Assembly (NCBI GenBank): GCA_009746045.1
Contig: RPFO01001963.1
Location: forward strand, 41,066-105,065
Source: Mesostigma viride
Taxonomy: Eukaryota > Streptophyta > Mesostigmatophyceae > Mesostigmatales > Mesostigmataceae
Direction: 5' to 3'
Length of the DNA stretch: 64,000 bases
Translations under genes and position numbers: made by a program
Shown here: one piece after another, positions 42,280 to 52,277 of the stretch
Numbering within the stretch: the first letter of the stretch is position 1
Layout: every line of letters starts with the position of its first letter
Notes under the pieces: model-generated
Told to the model about the DNA's origin: nothing
What the model saw: the letters and a program-made list of their open reading frames with translations, nothing else
Databases searched by the model: none

Positions 42280-44030
42280 TCACGTGTCTATTAACCCTTC
42301 AACTGTCTGAACTGGAACCACCGTAACGGACTGAGTTGGGGTATCTTTGTAAGTACGAGAGTATCTAGCCAAATAATATTTTCTGGCCCACCCTTGGAAG
42401 GAAGCATGCTTATATATCAAATAACACTGGGGACATGTGGTTGGTCATATATGCATGCCCCACATGAGCTATAAATAGCGCCCCCCCCAGGGGGGTACAG
42501 TGCACGTGGGGTTGGAGACATATATAATGCATTATCGACCATTTACACAAATCAGTCGGCCCTGGCCTTTTAAAGGCAGTTTATCATAATCATAGGCATG
42601 CCATCAATGCATTCAAAACATGAAATGCCACAGAACTGCACAGGCTAGCTAGCAAACAGCCGAAAATAGCTCAGGCCGTTATAACGGTGCAAGTTATTTT
42701 GGGACGGTTGCTAGCACTACCGCATAGGTTTACTATCCCAAAGTGGCACAAAACAACAACTAGATGGCAACAAAAGCAATGCCAACATCATGCCCAGCAT
42801 ATAAGACACAAGACCATGCTAAACAATAGGTGAAAGGCTCATATCAAGGCCTCAAGCACGCGTCAAAGGGCTGGCAAGGAGCTACATCACTAACGCACCA
42901 AATGAATGACAAAACACCTCCACGTTCTTTGCAACAATGAAGAAAACAAAAGGAACAAGTTGGTAATGCTTCCATGCAAACAGGTATTGGGTATCTCCAT
43001 GTTTGTCACATGCAATGGATGCAATATAAGAAGGTGGGCGTTGGCCAGCAAAACAAGAAGCCATGCCTGAAACTGGTCAGAAAAGAACTTGTCTCGGGCT
43101 GTTTGAGCCAGGAAAAGCATTGGGTGATCAACGTTACCATACTACTAACCAATACCAACCGTTATTACGCTATTTCCGTTGCAGCCTCAGCTAACAGCGA
43201 CCAAACATGGTCCACAATCTGCTTGACCTGATGGTATTCCACAACCATGACAAGCCGATGCTTACAGGCAGCAAAACAACAAAATGACAATCACAAGCCC
43301 TCGGTTATAACCATGATATTAGTTATAAACAATAATACAACCAGATACGGTTAACGGAACACGGTAGGAGGCTAGAACGTACCAGGTCGGAACAGCAGAT
43401 TACCTTTCCTGCGGGAGCCAGCACGCCCGATTCATGGACGTAGCCTCGAGCCTTTCCTGGCTGCCAGTTCTAGCAAATCTGGTTGGGAACAACGTCAAAC
43501 GTTTATCCACGCGCAAATATCTCGAAAATTTCCGCCTAGCAACATGCAGCACTCGCACTGTCACCGCCTGGCCGCTAACATGATTTGCTGCGCCTACCAG
43601 CACCCCGAGACCCATCTACGCATCTTCAAACGTTCCATGGCTAGGGGTATAACGTTTTTATGACTTAAAAATCATGCCTACAAAATTTGAGTCCGTTATG
43701 TCGAGCCATTCTCTCGTACCAGTCAGTTGTGTGCACCGCCATAGCCGTGCGCGTCAATATTTTTCATGCACGTCGGTCCCGTTAGACCATGGTACCCCCC
43801 TAACTTTGCTCAAGCATATCTCCCTGGCCAATTGTCCAAAGTACGGTCTGAATAGTGCCAGGCGTAGCTTACGTCTAGATCTTTCGATCCCCCCAGGTTT
43901 GACCGTTAAATTATTATTGGCGCGGCGCCTGGTTCTGCCACAAACTCAGTCCGTTAGAGTGGCGCGAGTTCAACTGGCGCCACGAAAACGGACTCAGTAC
44001 AGTTTAAGGGTTAATTAATTAATTAATTGT
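42280..44030. mobile_element. Insertion in the LINE spacer; nested piggyBac-like TTAA element
   Basis: Inside the 10-bp duplication are the fragment TCACGTGTCTA on the left and a (TTAA)n tail on the right, together resembling a retroelement tail. Nested in it, 42,295-44,010 starts and ends with inverted CCCTTNAACTGT directly flanked by TTAA on both sides, the signature of piggyBac-type insertion. A subterminal AACGGACTGAGT is also inverted (about 42,330 and about 43,950). No transposase frame: non-autonomous. The rest of the 1.7 kb shows no gene. Confidence 0.65.
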
Positions 44031-44175
44031 TCATCTGGGGTGTGGCACATCATAGGCACACATGTACATGGCTAAATAACGCTAAGTCATCTGCTGGTAG
44101 CCCTGGGGCCCATAATAGGCGTACATGTACAAGGCCACGGTGGCTCGCCCTGACTATATTCTACAGTGACTATAG

Positions 44176-45165
44176 CTACTGCTGTATTCCCCTAGTAAGC
44201 TGCCCAGGGTGTCTGGAGGTGCTGGGGCCGCGGGGGTCGCTTGCCAGGGCTTGTGGCCGACGTAGATGGTCACCCCCTTCCAGTACACCGGCTTCCCTGC
44301 GCCGCGGTCTGCCGGAGCTGGAGCTAGGTCGGCCACATAGCTCATTTCGCCATTGTTGCTGCGCCAGGGTCAAGTCGTCGTCCAAGGTGAAGTGAGTCTT
44401 CTCGAGCCGCTTCAGGCGTCTGAGAAACGAAATCTTGTCTGCCGGGTACTCAAAGATGAGCAGAAGCGGAGGCGCCCCCGCCTTAGGTACCCTGCGAGCG
44501 GGGAAGGCGGTGGGCCTCCAGCTTGATCTCACCAGTGAGGCCCATGAGGTCCGAAGGATTTTGCTCTCAAACGCATGGGCAAGCTTCGAGGAGTTCTCAC
44601 CTTCCACCATGTCGAAGTTCTTGACGATGACGTTATAAGGCTGCGCTTGGCGAGCTCGGCCTCCTCGCGGAGGTCGAGCGTCTGCTGCTGGAGCTGTGCT
44701 GCGACGTACTACGGCGGATCGAGGTGGTGGAGGTGGTGTCGGTTGCTTATATAAGCATGTCCGCCCAGGTCTGCTGGGTGGGAGGAGCATCCGGCCAGCC
44801 GGGCCAGCGGGGGCTGGCTTGGCGGCAATGTCCTTTACCGCCTGGGCGGTGAGGCCTGCGGTGTTTTGCAGGCATCCGATGGCGATGGCGTTGTCCTGGA
44901 GGCGCTGGTCGATGTCACGGAGCTGGGCTGTGATGGAGGCGGTGGAGGCGGTAGGGGGGGGGGGAGGGGGGGGGGGGGGGGGGGGGGCGAGGAGGGTGGA
45001 GGTGGCGGTGGAGATGGTGGGGAGCTCAGCAGCCAGCGTGCGGCCCACAGCGCTGCCACATCTGCAGCTAGGGGATCGGTCACATGCTGTGAGAGGGCGT
45101 ACGTCTTGAAGGTGGAGTCCTGAGGAAGGTGGATTCGGTCAAGGCCTGGTGGCCCTGACAGCACC
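44176..45165 (-). pseudogene. LINE ORF1 with RRM-like domain, second copy
   Basis: Same protein as the plus-strand copy at 5.7-7.1 kb: LSQHVTDPLAADVAALW, a Pro-rich linker (expanded CCT/G-run near 44,955-44,990), then YNVIVKNFD, VPKAGAPPLLLIFEYPADKISFLRRLKRLEKT and FTLDDDLTLAQQQWR. The 5' end is truncated relative to the plus copy. At least one frame change in the poly-G region. Confidence 0.6.
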
Positions 45166-45170
45166 CGTGA

Positions 45171-45980
45171 AGTGGCTTAAGGGGAAGGCATCATGCGGAA
45201 CAGTGAAATAAGGTGATGCTGGGGCAATGTGGTCAGTCCGGGATATGGTGGGCGCATGCCGGCGGGAAGGCGATCTTGGTGGCTTAGGTGGTTTTGTATC
45301 TACAGTACATGATTATGACAACAAGTTAATTCGATCATCATCGGGTCCTATAGCCGCAACTGCGGGCCGGGCGCGGTTCAGAATTAAGGTCCTCGATCGG
45401 CAGAGTGCTTATAAGGATGGTAAAGAGAGCTGCATGCGATCGGCTGAAGGCGGGGGCGAGACCAGCCGGGCCCATGGTGGGTAACCATGTCCGTTCTGAG
45501 ATGCGCGGTGGGAAAACCGGCCGTCAGCTCCATTGCGAAAAAAGTGGGTTTTGGAGTTGAGTTGCTGGAACAGGGCCAGCAGGGAGGCGTGTCGGACCCG
45601 TAAAACACGAGCTCCAGTATCTGGATGGGTGGCGGCACGTCAAAATAGCCGCGGGTCTGTCGACGGCAACTAAGGTGGAAAATAACCTGTCCACGTCAAA
45701 ATCGCGCTCAGACCAGCTATAGGTTCGCCTGGGCGGCTGCGCTTGGGCTCGGGCGATGCAGAGGGCGAGGCACGAAGCCCAGGAGGAACCTAGACAACCA
45801 CCAGTGGGTGACTAGTGTGGATCACCGCTGCCTTCCGGACCTGACACGCCAGACAGATCCCCTAGGGTAGAGTTGATGTTGATAGATTAATTTGTAGATA
45901 GATGTTGTAGATAGCTGTTGTAGATAGATTAGACCGGTAGGACTGTTGCACCCATCCATCCATCCATCCATCGGGGTTAA
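45171..45980. other. Intergenic, no gene seen
   Basis: Nothing supported. It contains a short (CATC)n run at about 45,952-45,972 and a degenerate TTGTAGATAG repeat at about 45,890-45,930. Confidence 0.5.
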
Positions 45981-47888
45981 TTAAGGGGATGGGACATATC
46001 TAAAGTGCACTTTTCTGGAAAACAGACCTGTGCATGGGATAAAAATCCAGTTATGCTTCCAAACCATAAATATGTGAAAAAAAAAAATTTCCAGCCACTT
46101 GGGGGTGGTACTACCCCCCAGCATGACCCAGTTATGAGCTAAAAATAGAAAAAGACGCTATTTTTGGCCGATTTTTCCTAGGAGACTGGGCAAACCAAAA
46201 GTGACCAAACCACATATTTTCCTAAAATCCCCACCCTTGCAAATAAATCTGGCTACTCAGGACCACAAAATAAGCACGTTTAGATTATTTATAAGGTTTA
46301 GCCCAAAACACGTTTTTTTTTTGTCCTAAAAAAATAAATCAAATAGTAGACACATGCAAAAATTCCAGTGATGATATTTATACTAGGCCTAGGGTGGGAA
46401 TTTCACTCTCACAAAGTTTGAGCTCATTCTGAGCACGTTTACTCATGTTATTAGTGTAAACGTGCAAAAAAAAAATGACAGAAAATCCCGCTTATGAGCA
46501 CAAACACCAGACCTATTACACCCTAGCCCACCACCAACTGGGCCAAACCAAGTCAAATTAATTCATTTATGATGTTAAAAAGCTTGCCACAAAATCCCAG
46601 GTCATTCTGAGCTAGTTTGCCCTTAGTACATCATGTTATAGCTGCCACCCTGCATGCTTGGTACACTGTGGCATGAGGGACACCATAAGCACATTCCTAA
46701 GCTTGCCCCCTGCAAATTGGGCAGAAGCACGTAAAGCAAATGCTAGATGCTTGAAGAAGACATCCACCGACTCTTAAATCATTACGCAAGCAGGCATGAC
46801 CACTTGCGGGAATCACCTCATAGCTAATACCCAGTCATGATGCTAAAGGATAAAAGGGCGGCATCCTTTAATATTGTCATAATAAGCACCTGATCCTTAT
46901 CATCTAGGAAGCCCCAGCCATGTTTAATGGAAGCAAAACATATAGGAAGGAGATAACTATATCACACATGCTCACCTTCCCTACAACTTCACACCTTGTT
47001 TTCCAGCAGGCTGAAGAGCCAAGACAAGCGTTTATGAGCTCGCCAGCTCCTTGCAACGTTGATGCCGCTCCCAGGTGGCTAGGGTCCTTGACTACGCAAT
47101 ATACAATGTCAACCATATGAAAAACTCCATAAAACAAAGTGTAGCAGAGCCGCAAAACTGCCCGATCAACTCTTGCTAGCTTTAAGAAGCATGGCATACG
47201 CAGCATAAGGCAAAACATTGAAACCTGCGGAAAATCAGATAGCGCAACTGCAACAAGTTGCGAACAAAATAGCAAGAACACCCGGAATCGGCGCCAAAGC
47301 TTCATGCCAGGAACATTTAGAGCGCAAACAGACTGGGCGGTGACATGCGGCAAATGAACGTACCACGGCCGGCTTTATTTCCTACCCAGGCGCGCGAGAC
47401 AGCCAGCCAGCCATGGATGGCTTGACCGCGGATCGCGCAGGCCTGAACGATATCATTTCAGAAATGACGGGAAATGGCCGCAGATCGAAGCCGCTTAGGA
47501 TGTTTTCACGGTTTCCATTACTTAACGCTTCTTCCTGCATCAATATAACCCACAAATCTTAAATTCTACCGTCGCAGGCACGCATTCTAAATTAATATAT
47601 GCGGCCAGATTTTCGGATTAGACCCCCGGCGTGCAAATCTGGATTAAGAAAGGCACCGACATTTCAAATTGTGCATATCTGGCTATGAAACATCATACTA
47701 GTACATCGTACCACCGGCGTACATTTTTCGCTTGTCGCCAGGCCGATTAGGCAAATTTTTACGAAACGCACGTCGCCATGGCCACCTCCGCACGAGTTGT
47801 GCGCATTGTGCACCACAATTTCACGGTCCGGGGGTACCGGCGCGAATTTTTTGGCGCCAAAAAATTCCGATATGTCCCGTCCCCTTAA
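45981..47888. mobile_element. TTAA-flanked transposon-like element, no transposase
   Basis: The two ends are inverted: TTAAGGGGATGGGACATATC at 45,981-46,000 and its complement, with one difference, at 47,869-47,888. TTAA sits outermost at both ends, as in piggyBac-type insertion. The 1.9-kb interior is AT-rich. A 149-codon minus frame at 46,904-47,353 has no recognisable domain and may be spurious. The end sequence differs from the element at 42,295-44,010, so this is a separate family. Confidence 0.6.
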
Positions 47889-48063
47889 TGCTCCGTGACT
47901 CCCCAACGGGAGCACGAGTCTATCTAATTAATTAATTAAGTAGCTTCCATCATCATTCCGTCATCATTCCGTCATCGCGACTAGGAGAAGTGCACCACCC
48001 TTATGCTGGCATCTGCCACCCCTATAGTGACCCTATAGTGACCGCGGCCTAGGATGGGTCTCA

Positions 48064-48094
48064 CCCTAAGCCCTAAACCCTAAAACCCTAAACC
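48064..48094 (+). repeat. Telomere-like CCCTAA(A) tract
   Basis: CCCTAAG, CCCTAAA, CCCTAAAA and CCCTAAA in tandem within the PLV-2 terminal region. This is the plant/green-algal telomere repeat type with unit-length variation. Confidence 0.7.
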
Positions 48095-48207
48095 ACTTGC
48101 AAAAACAGAAGTGCCCCTGCCACCACTGCTCACCAGGTTGTGAGATTTAGGCTGGCATCTGTCACCACCCCGGCAGTTGTGATGGTGTGTTGGGGGTGTG
48201 ACAAGGA

Positions 48208-48472
48208 TGGCGAAAAATTGCACGTACTTACTCTTATATAAAGAACGCCCAATTTTTCGCCACCCTGCCACCCCTTGGCGCGGGGTATAGGAGGTGTTTG
48301 TCAAGGTGTGAGAGTGATGGCGAAAAATTGCACGTACTTACTCTTAAGAAAAGAACGCCCAATTTTTCGCCACCTTCCCCCACTGGCCGGCGCTGAGGTG
48401 GCGTGGGTTGTTGGATGTGGCGAAAAATTGCACGTACTTACTCTTAAGAAAAGACCGCCCAATTTTTCGCCA
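48208..48472. repeat. PLV-2 terminal hairpin array (3 copies)
   Basis: Three 55-bp hairpins at 48208-48262, 48318-48372 and 48418-48472. The stem is TGGCGAAAAATTG with its complement. The loop is nearly constant (CACGTACTTACTCTTA...), with small differences in the first copy. Equivalent in position and number class to the TIR hairpins of PLV-1. Confidence 0.92.
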
Positions 48473-48618
48473 TGTCCTCGCAGGGTGAGGGAGCCGGCGA
48501 GGGCCGCGCGGCGGGGTGTGACCCGAACCGGATGGGCCTCCGATTTGCATGGGAAGCAGTTGTCGCTGGCAACGATGACTACATGCATGGCAGAAACGCG
48601 TTCCATTAAAAATATTTA

Positions 48619-51600
48619 TTACTTATCCGCTCCCTGCAGGAAAGGAGCGATTTCATCCATCGACAGGCCAGACAACGACGTGATCGAATAATCCTTCTCA
48701 TCGCCCCACCACGAGGGTTTATACCTATCAAGAAACGCGTGCATGTCCGCCTTCGAAATTTCCAAGTAACCACCGCCACGGCTGTTGCCCTTCGCCCCTT
48801 TGGCAGAAATTCCCAGAGTCGGGCTTAACAACCTGTTGACGAGCCCGCTACACTGTGCAAAAGACAAACTACCAGCCTCGCCTGCTCGCCGTTGGTATCC
48901 AAATGTTGAGCGCATGAACCAGGCCTTGTCGGCAATTTCGCTATCAATTTTATTCCCTAGTGCAATCGTCTCGTCGCGCGTCAACTTCATTGTGAGATTG
49001 GACGGATCAGCCGTCGTGATGAAGTCGATGATAGGCGTCCCTTCTAGTAGCTTGAGCGTAATGGCCAGAGACTGTGCTAGTCCAAAACGAGAATACGCCT
49101 TCAAATCAAACAAGGACTCTGACTTCTGCAGAATCAACAGATTGTCTCTGAAATGCTCCTTGGTTCCTAGTCCCGTCAACTTCGAATATTGCCGAATGCC
49201 AGCGTACGCCTTCCTCCCCATCTCCTTGTCCAGAATTTGAGGGAGCTCGTCGTCGATGAGATCATACGGAATCATGTACAACCGGTGAACCAGTTCGTAC
49301 ACCGCCTTCAGACGCATTTCGTACGGTGAAAGTGGAACCGTGCCGCCGATTCTCCCCTCTAGATCCTTGTACTCCTCCTCGCTCAGAAGCACCACCTCCC
49401 TGTCCTTGTCTGGATCTTCTAGTACCGGAAGCGGAGGGGCGTCGATGTCCCCCAACTCCTCCACTGCCGACACCTCCACGCCGTAGTCCTCCGTCAGTAT
49501 CTTGATGAGATTTCCCTTGTAGTGGGACCTCGACACCGCGAGATCTTGCTGGTTCCGGCAGAAGAGACGGAACTTGGGGCAATTTCTGTCATAGATACGC
49601 GACTTGTCCGCGCTCCAGTCGCAGACTACGTCGGCGTTGTCGAACAGCAGCTGGATGAGCGCAGTGTCCCCCGCGATCATGTTCTCGACGATCGTACCGT
49701 AGTCCGTTGGAGGCCTGTCAAGAAGCGAAGTCGTGTCTCGATAGAAGATGACCATCTCTCCCTTGACTAAGTGGCGCACCCTGAAAATTTGCTGGAGGGT
49801 TGTCGTGTAGCTCGCGTAGTGGTCCCCGTTGATGAAGAGTCCCACCATGCTGTCGAACGTGTGCTCCGTGTAGCTGACTCCAACCGTGATCGTGGGGCTG
49901 AAGATCAAAAAGTCCAAGTCAGCCCACGCAGCATTCGCGCCAACCTCCAGATCCTCCTTGCTCGTCAGACTAGTGTAGAGACGCCCGTTCTTGCGCTTGT
50001 CGATGAAGGGTTTGAGTGCCTCATACGCCATGGCGGCCTCTTTTTTGCCAGACATTGGGCAGAAAATCCTCTCTCCGGCCTCTATCCTCCTCTCACACTC
50101 AGCGACAAAGCGGTCCACGCAGACCTTTCGCCAGTTCTTTTCTGATGTCACATCCACCCATCGCAGAGTCCTGTTGGTAGGGCGCCGGAAGGTGTTGCAA
50201 TCCACCTCCATAGTATCCGCCGCGCGATAGGCCGCTATGAACTCGTATACCTTTCGAGTAACGGTAGCGTCTAGCGCAATCACGACCTTGGACATCTCAA
50301 TGAGCCTGATGAACTTCCTCAACACCTCGCGCTTGTATTTCATGTGGCCCTGCGAAATCGCGGTGAGGGTGTTATATATTTCGTCTAGGATGAGGAGATC
50401 GAACGGTTGGTCTGTGACGCGCAAGATGCTGTTAAGAACGACCAGCACCCTGTCATCAGACATCATTCCCTTCGGACCGCTGAGGTAGTGACGGAAATTC
50501 GGGTCATTGGACAAGATATGGAACGCGTTGTCCTCCCATGCAATCGTCCTCCCGCGCTCGCCAAGAGACTTGTAGTTGCGATCCTCCTCCTTTGATAGGC
50601 TAATGTTGGCAACGATGCAGCACACGCGAATACCTGGATCCCTCCTCACCGCCTCGTTGACGAGTTCACGAATCCTCTCAGATTTACCTGTCCCGCAGTT
50701 GGACTGGACGAGGAAGGTGCTCTTATGCGGTCCCCCAAATAGCGCATCCCAGCTGAATGGCTTGATTTTTTCGGACGAATACGTGTGAGTGAACGGCACT
50801 TGGTCAGATCCCGGTTGCTGCATCACGGGAGGTGCGATCTCGATCTTGCGAGCGTCTGGCGATTTCCTGTAGCAGTCATAAAAAACTTGTCCTGACGGGT
50901 ATTGGAGCGTGAATGGGCCGTTCTTCTCGTGCACCTTGTTGCATATGAGGCAGATGTGATCGTCGCATTGCTGGTACTTCACCCTCACGAGCTTGACGTC
51001 TGGAGACAACTCAATGTAGCCGCACTCGAGATAGTCACACTCCGGAGCCACCTTCTCCATCGCCGCGAGAGATGCAGAAACGTCAATGTCCTTGCCCGCC
51101 GCCTTCACCGTGCACTCGCGACGTCCGCGAACCCCTCTCCTCTTCAACGATGCCGCCCAGTCCGGGGGCGCACTCACCAATACCCCGCCCGAGACGTCGT
51201 CCGGCGAGTAGATGTTGATGAGATGGTCGAGGAAGTCACTAGACGAGCCTTCACATGTGCGCAGAATTCCCAGAGGGTCAGTGTCCCCGAATTTGTGCAT
51301 CCCGACGCATCGGAAAAGACTGTCTCTCCTGTAGACTGCTTCGTCTATCACCGTGTCCATTTCACCGAAATAGTCAGCTGGGTGGCGGCAGATCTCGTCG
51401 AATTGCTCTTGACCGTTCACTTTGAACTTCAGCAGCTCGTGCGCGTCCTCGTGAACGGGAGATGACAGGTCGAAAGAAGCGCGCTTGATGAAATCGGTGA
51501 GGCCGCTGTACCAAAACACTCTCGCGTCCAGGTCGGCAAGAACGAGACCGCGCACGACGATGTGGAAAGACGACTTGAACAAATCCTTCTTCATGCGAGA

Positions 51601-52107
51601 CGCCGTGCTGACCTCGTAGCGAAAGTCCTTGGTTGCGATGTTCAGGACGACGCGGCAGTACTCGTCGTGAACACGGCGAAAGTGTCCCGGGTAATCGATG
51701 TTCGCCAGACGCTCGTCATCTGGGTCGACCTTGTCGTCAATGTCGACGTACGCCCACGACGGGTCGTCGGGTTGTATGACTTCGTCGAGCGTGCGGCGAA
51801 CGGGATGAGCAGCACACTCCGCATAGATCCGCGAAAAGTCTGCGAGGTTGCCATAATGCGCGTACTCGTTGGCGTCCTTCGTGTTGATGCCACGCGCGCA
51901 AATGAAGCGATGGCCGAGAGACACCCCAGCCTCTTTTGTGGGAGCCTTCTTGTAGCGCCACTGCGTGACGACCTTGTTCATGGTCTCATGGGTGGCCTCG
52001 GGTGGTGGGTGGAGTAGAGCCAGCCACGGAATGTCAACGTCCTTTATACTCCCACGGTGCTTTCTAGAAGGTTCGACTGTGACGACACGACTCGGTTCAG
52101 ACGACAT
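48619..52107 (-). CDS. PLV-2 primase-helicase, intact
   Basis: 1,162 aa, ATG 52107, preceded by TATAC and a TTTTCTAA stretch on the minus strand. AEP primase: YVDIDD at residues 120-125, SFHIVVRG at about 180-187, FRCVGMHKFG at about 265-274. A Cys/His cluster (CLICNKVH...FYDC, about 386-412) is probably a zinc-binding element. Helicase: Walker A SNCGTGKS at 469-476, then DEIYN, PTITVGVSYTEHTFDS and QQIFRVRH. Same fusion as PLV-1 and the reference for locating its frameshift. Likely the replicative enzyme, since no DNA polymerase is visible. Confidence 0.88.
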   Translation of the reverse strand: MSSEPSRVVTVEPSRKHRGSIKDVDIPWLALLHPPPEATHETMNKVVTQWRYKKAPTKEAGVSLGHRFICARGINTKDANEYAHYGNLADFSRIYAECAAHPVRRTLDEVIQPDDPSWAYVDIDDKVDPDDERLANIDYPGHFRRVHDEYCRVVLNIATKDFRYEVSTASRMKKDLFKSSFHIVVRGLVLADLDARVFWYSGLTDFIKRASFDLSSPVHEDAHELLKFKVNGQEQFDEICRHPADYFGEMDTVIDEAVYRRDSLFRCVGMHKFGDTDPLGILRTCEGSSSDFLDHLINIYSPDDVSGGVLVSAPPDWAASLKRRGVRGRRECTVKAAGKDIDVSASLAAMEKVAPECDYLECGYIELSPDVKLVRVKYQQCDDHICLICNKVHEKNGPFTLQYPSGQVFYDCYRKSPDARKIEIAPPVMQQPGSDQVPFTHTYSSEKIKPFSWDALFGGPHKSTFLVQSNCGTGKSERIRELVNEAVRRDPGIRVCCIVANISLSKEEDRNYKSLGERGRTIAWEDNAFHILSNDPNFRHYLSGPKGMMSDDRVLVVLNSILRVTDQPFDLLILDEIYNTLTAISQGHMKYKREVLRKFIRLIEMSKVVIALDATVTRKVYEFIAAYRAADTMEVDCNTFRRPTNRTLRWVDVTSEKNWRKVCVDRFVAECERRIEAGERIFCPMSGKKEAAMAYEALKPFIDKRKNGRLYTSLTSKEDLEVGANAAWADLDFLIFSPTITVGVSYTEHTFDSMVGLFINGDHYASYTTTLQQIFRVRHLVKGEMVIFYRDTTSLLDRPPTDYGTIVENMIAGDTALIQLLFDNADVVCDWSADKSRIYDRNCPKFRLFCRNQQDLAVSRSHYKGNLIKILTEDYGVEVSAVEELGDIDAPPLPVLEDPDKDREVVLLSEEEYKDLEGRIGGTVPLSPYEMRLKAVYELVHRLYMIPYDLIDDELPQILDKEMGRKAYAGIRQYSKLTGLGTKEHFRDNLLILQKSESLFDLKAYSRFGLAQSLAITLKLLEGTPIIDFITTADPSNLTMKLTRDETIALGNKIDSEIADKAWFMRSTFGYQRRAGEAGSLSFAQCSGLVNRLLSPTLGISAKGAKGNSRGGGYLEISKADMHAFLDRYKPSWWGDEKDYSITSLSGLSMDEIAPFLQGADK

Positions 52108-52277
52108 GATAGTATATTAATTGTTTAGAAAAAAAAAATTCAGATTATAAAATGCCAAACCCTCGAACCTCGACCCTCGAGAAAAATGTTCCCATGGAAC
52201 TTTTATATTCCCTGTATAATGCATGCAGTTTAGAATACCCTTTTCGACATTCATGAAAATTTCCCACGGGAAACTAT

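Larger units (their letters stand above)
39709..45170 (-). mobile_element. Decayed LINE, ORF1 and ORF2, split by a 1.75-kb insertion
   Basis: On the minus strand: ORF1 part 45,165-44,176, inter-ORF spacer, insertion (44,030-42,280), rest of the spacer from 42,279, ORF2/RT 42,192-40,120, 3' UTR to 39,709. The spacer continues across the insertion when compared with the uninterrupted spacer of the plus copy at about 7,200-7,310. The insertion is bounded by a duplicated TCATCTGGGG (42,270-42,279 and 44,031-44,040). The copy at 39,901 of the TTTCTGGCCTGCGCTGG repeat lies in its 3' UTR. Confidence 0.75.

Noticed and set aside
46904..47353. 149-codon minus-strand frame with hydrophobic stretches
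   Set aside because: No domain resemblance and no homologue in the window; it lies inside the AT-rich TTAA element, so it is kept only as a remark.
16749..48472. Regularly spaced repeats as a possible CRISPR array
   Set aside because: The units are palindromic hairpins in viral terminal repeats, two or three per site, with no Cas genes, in a eukaryotic context.
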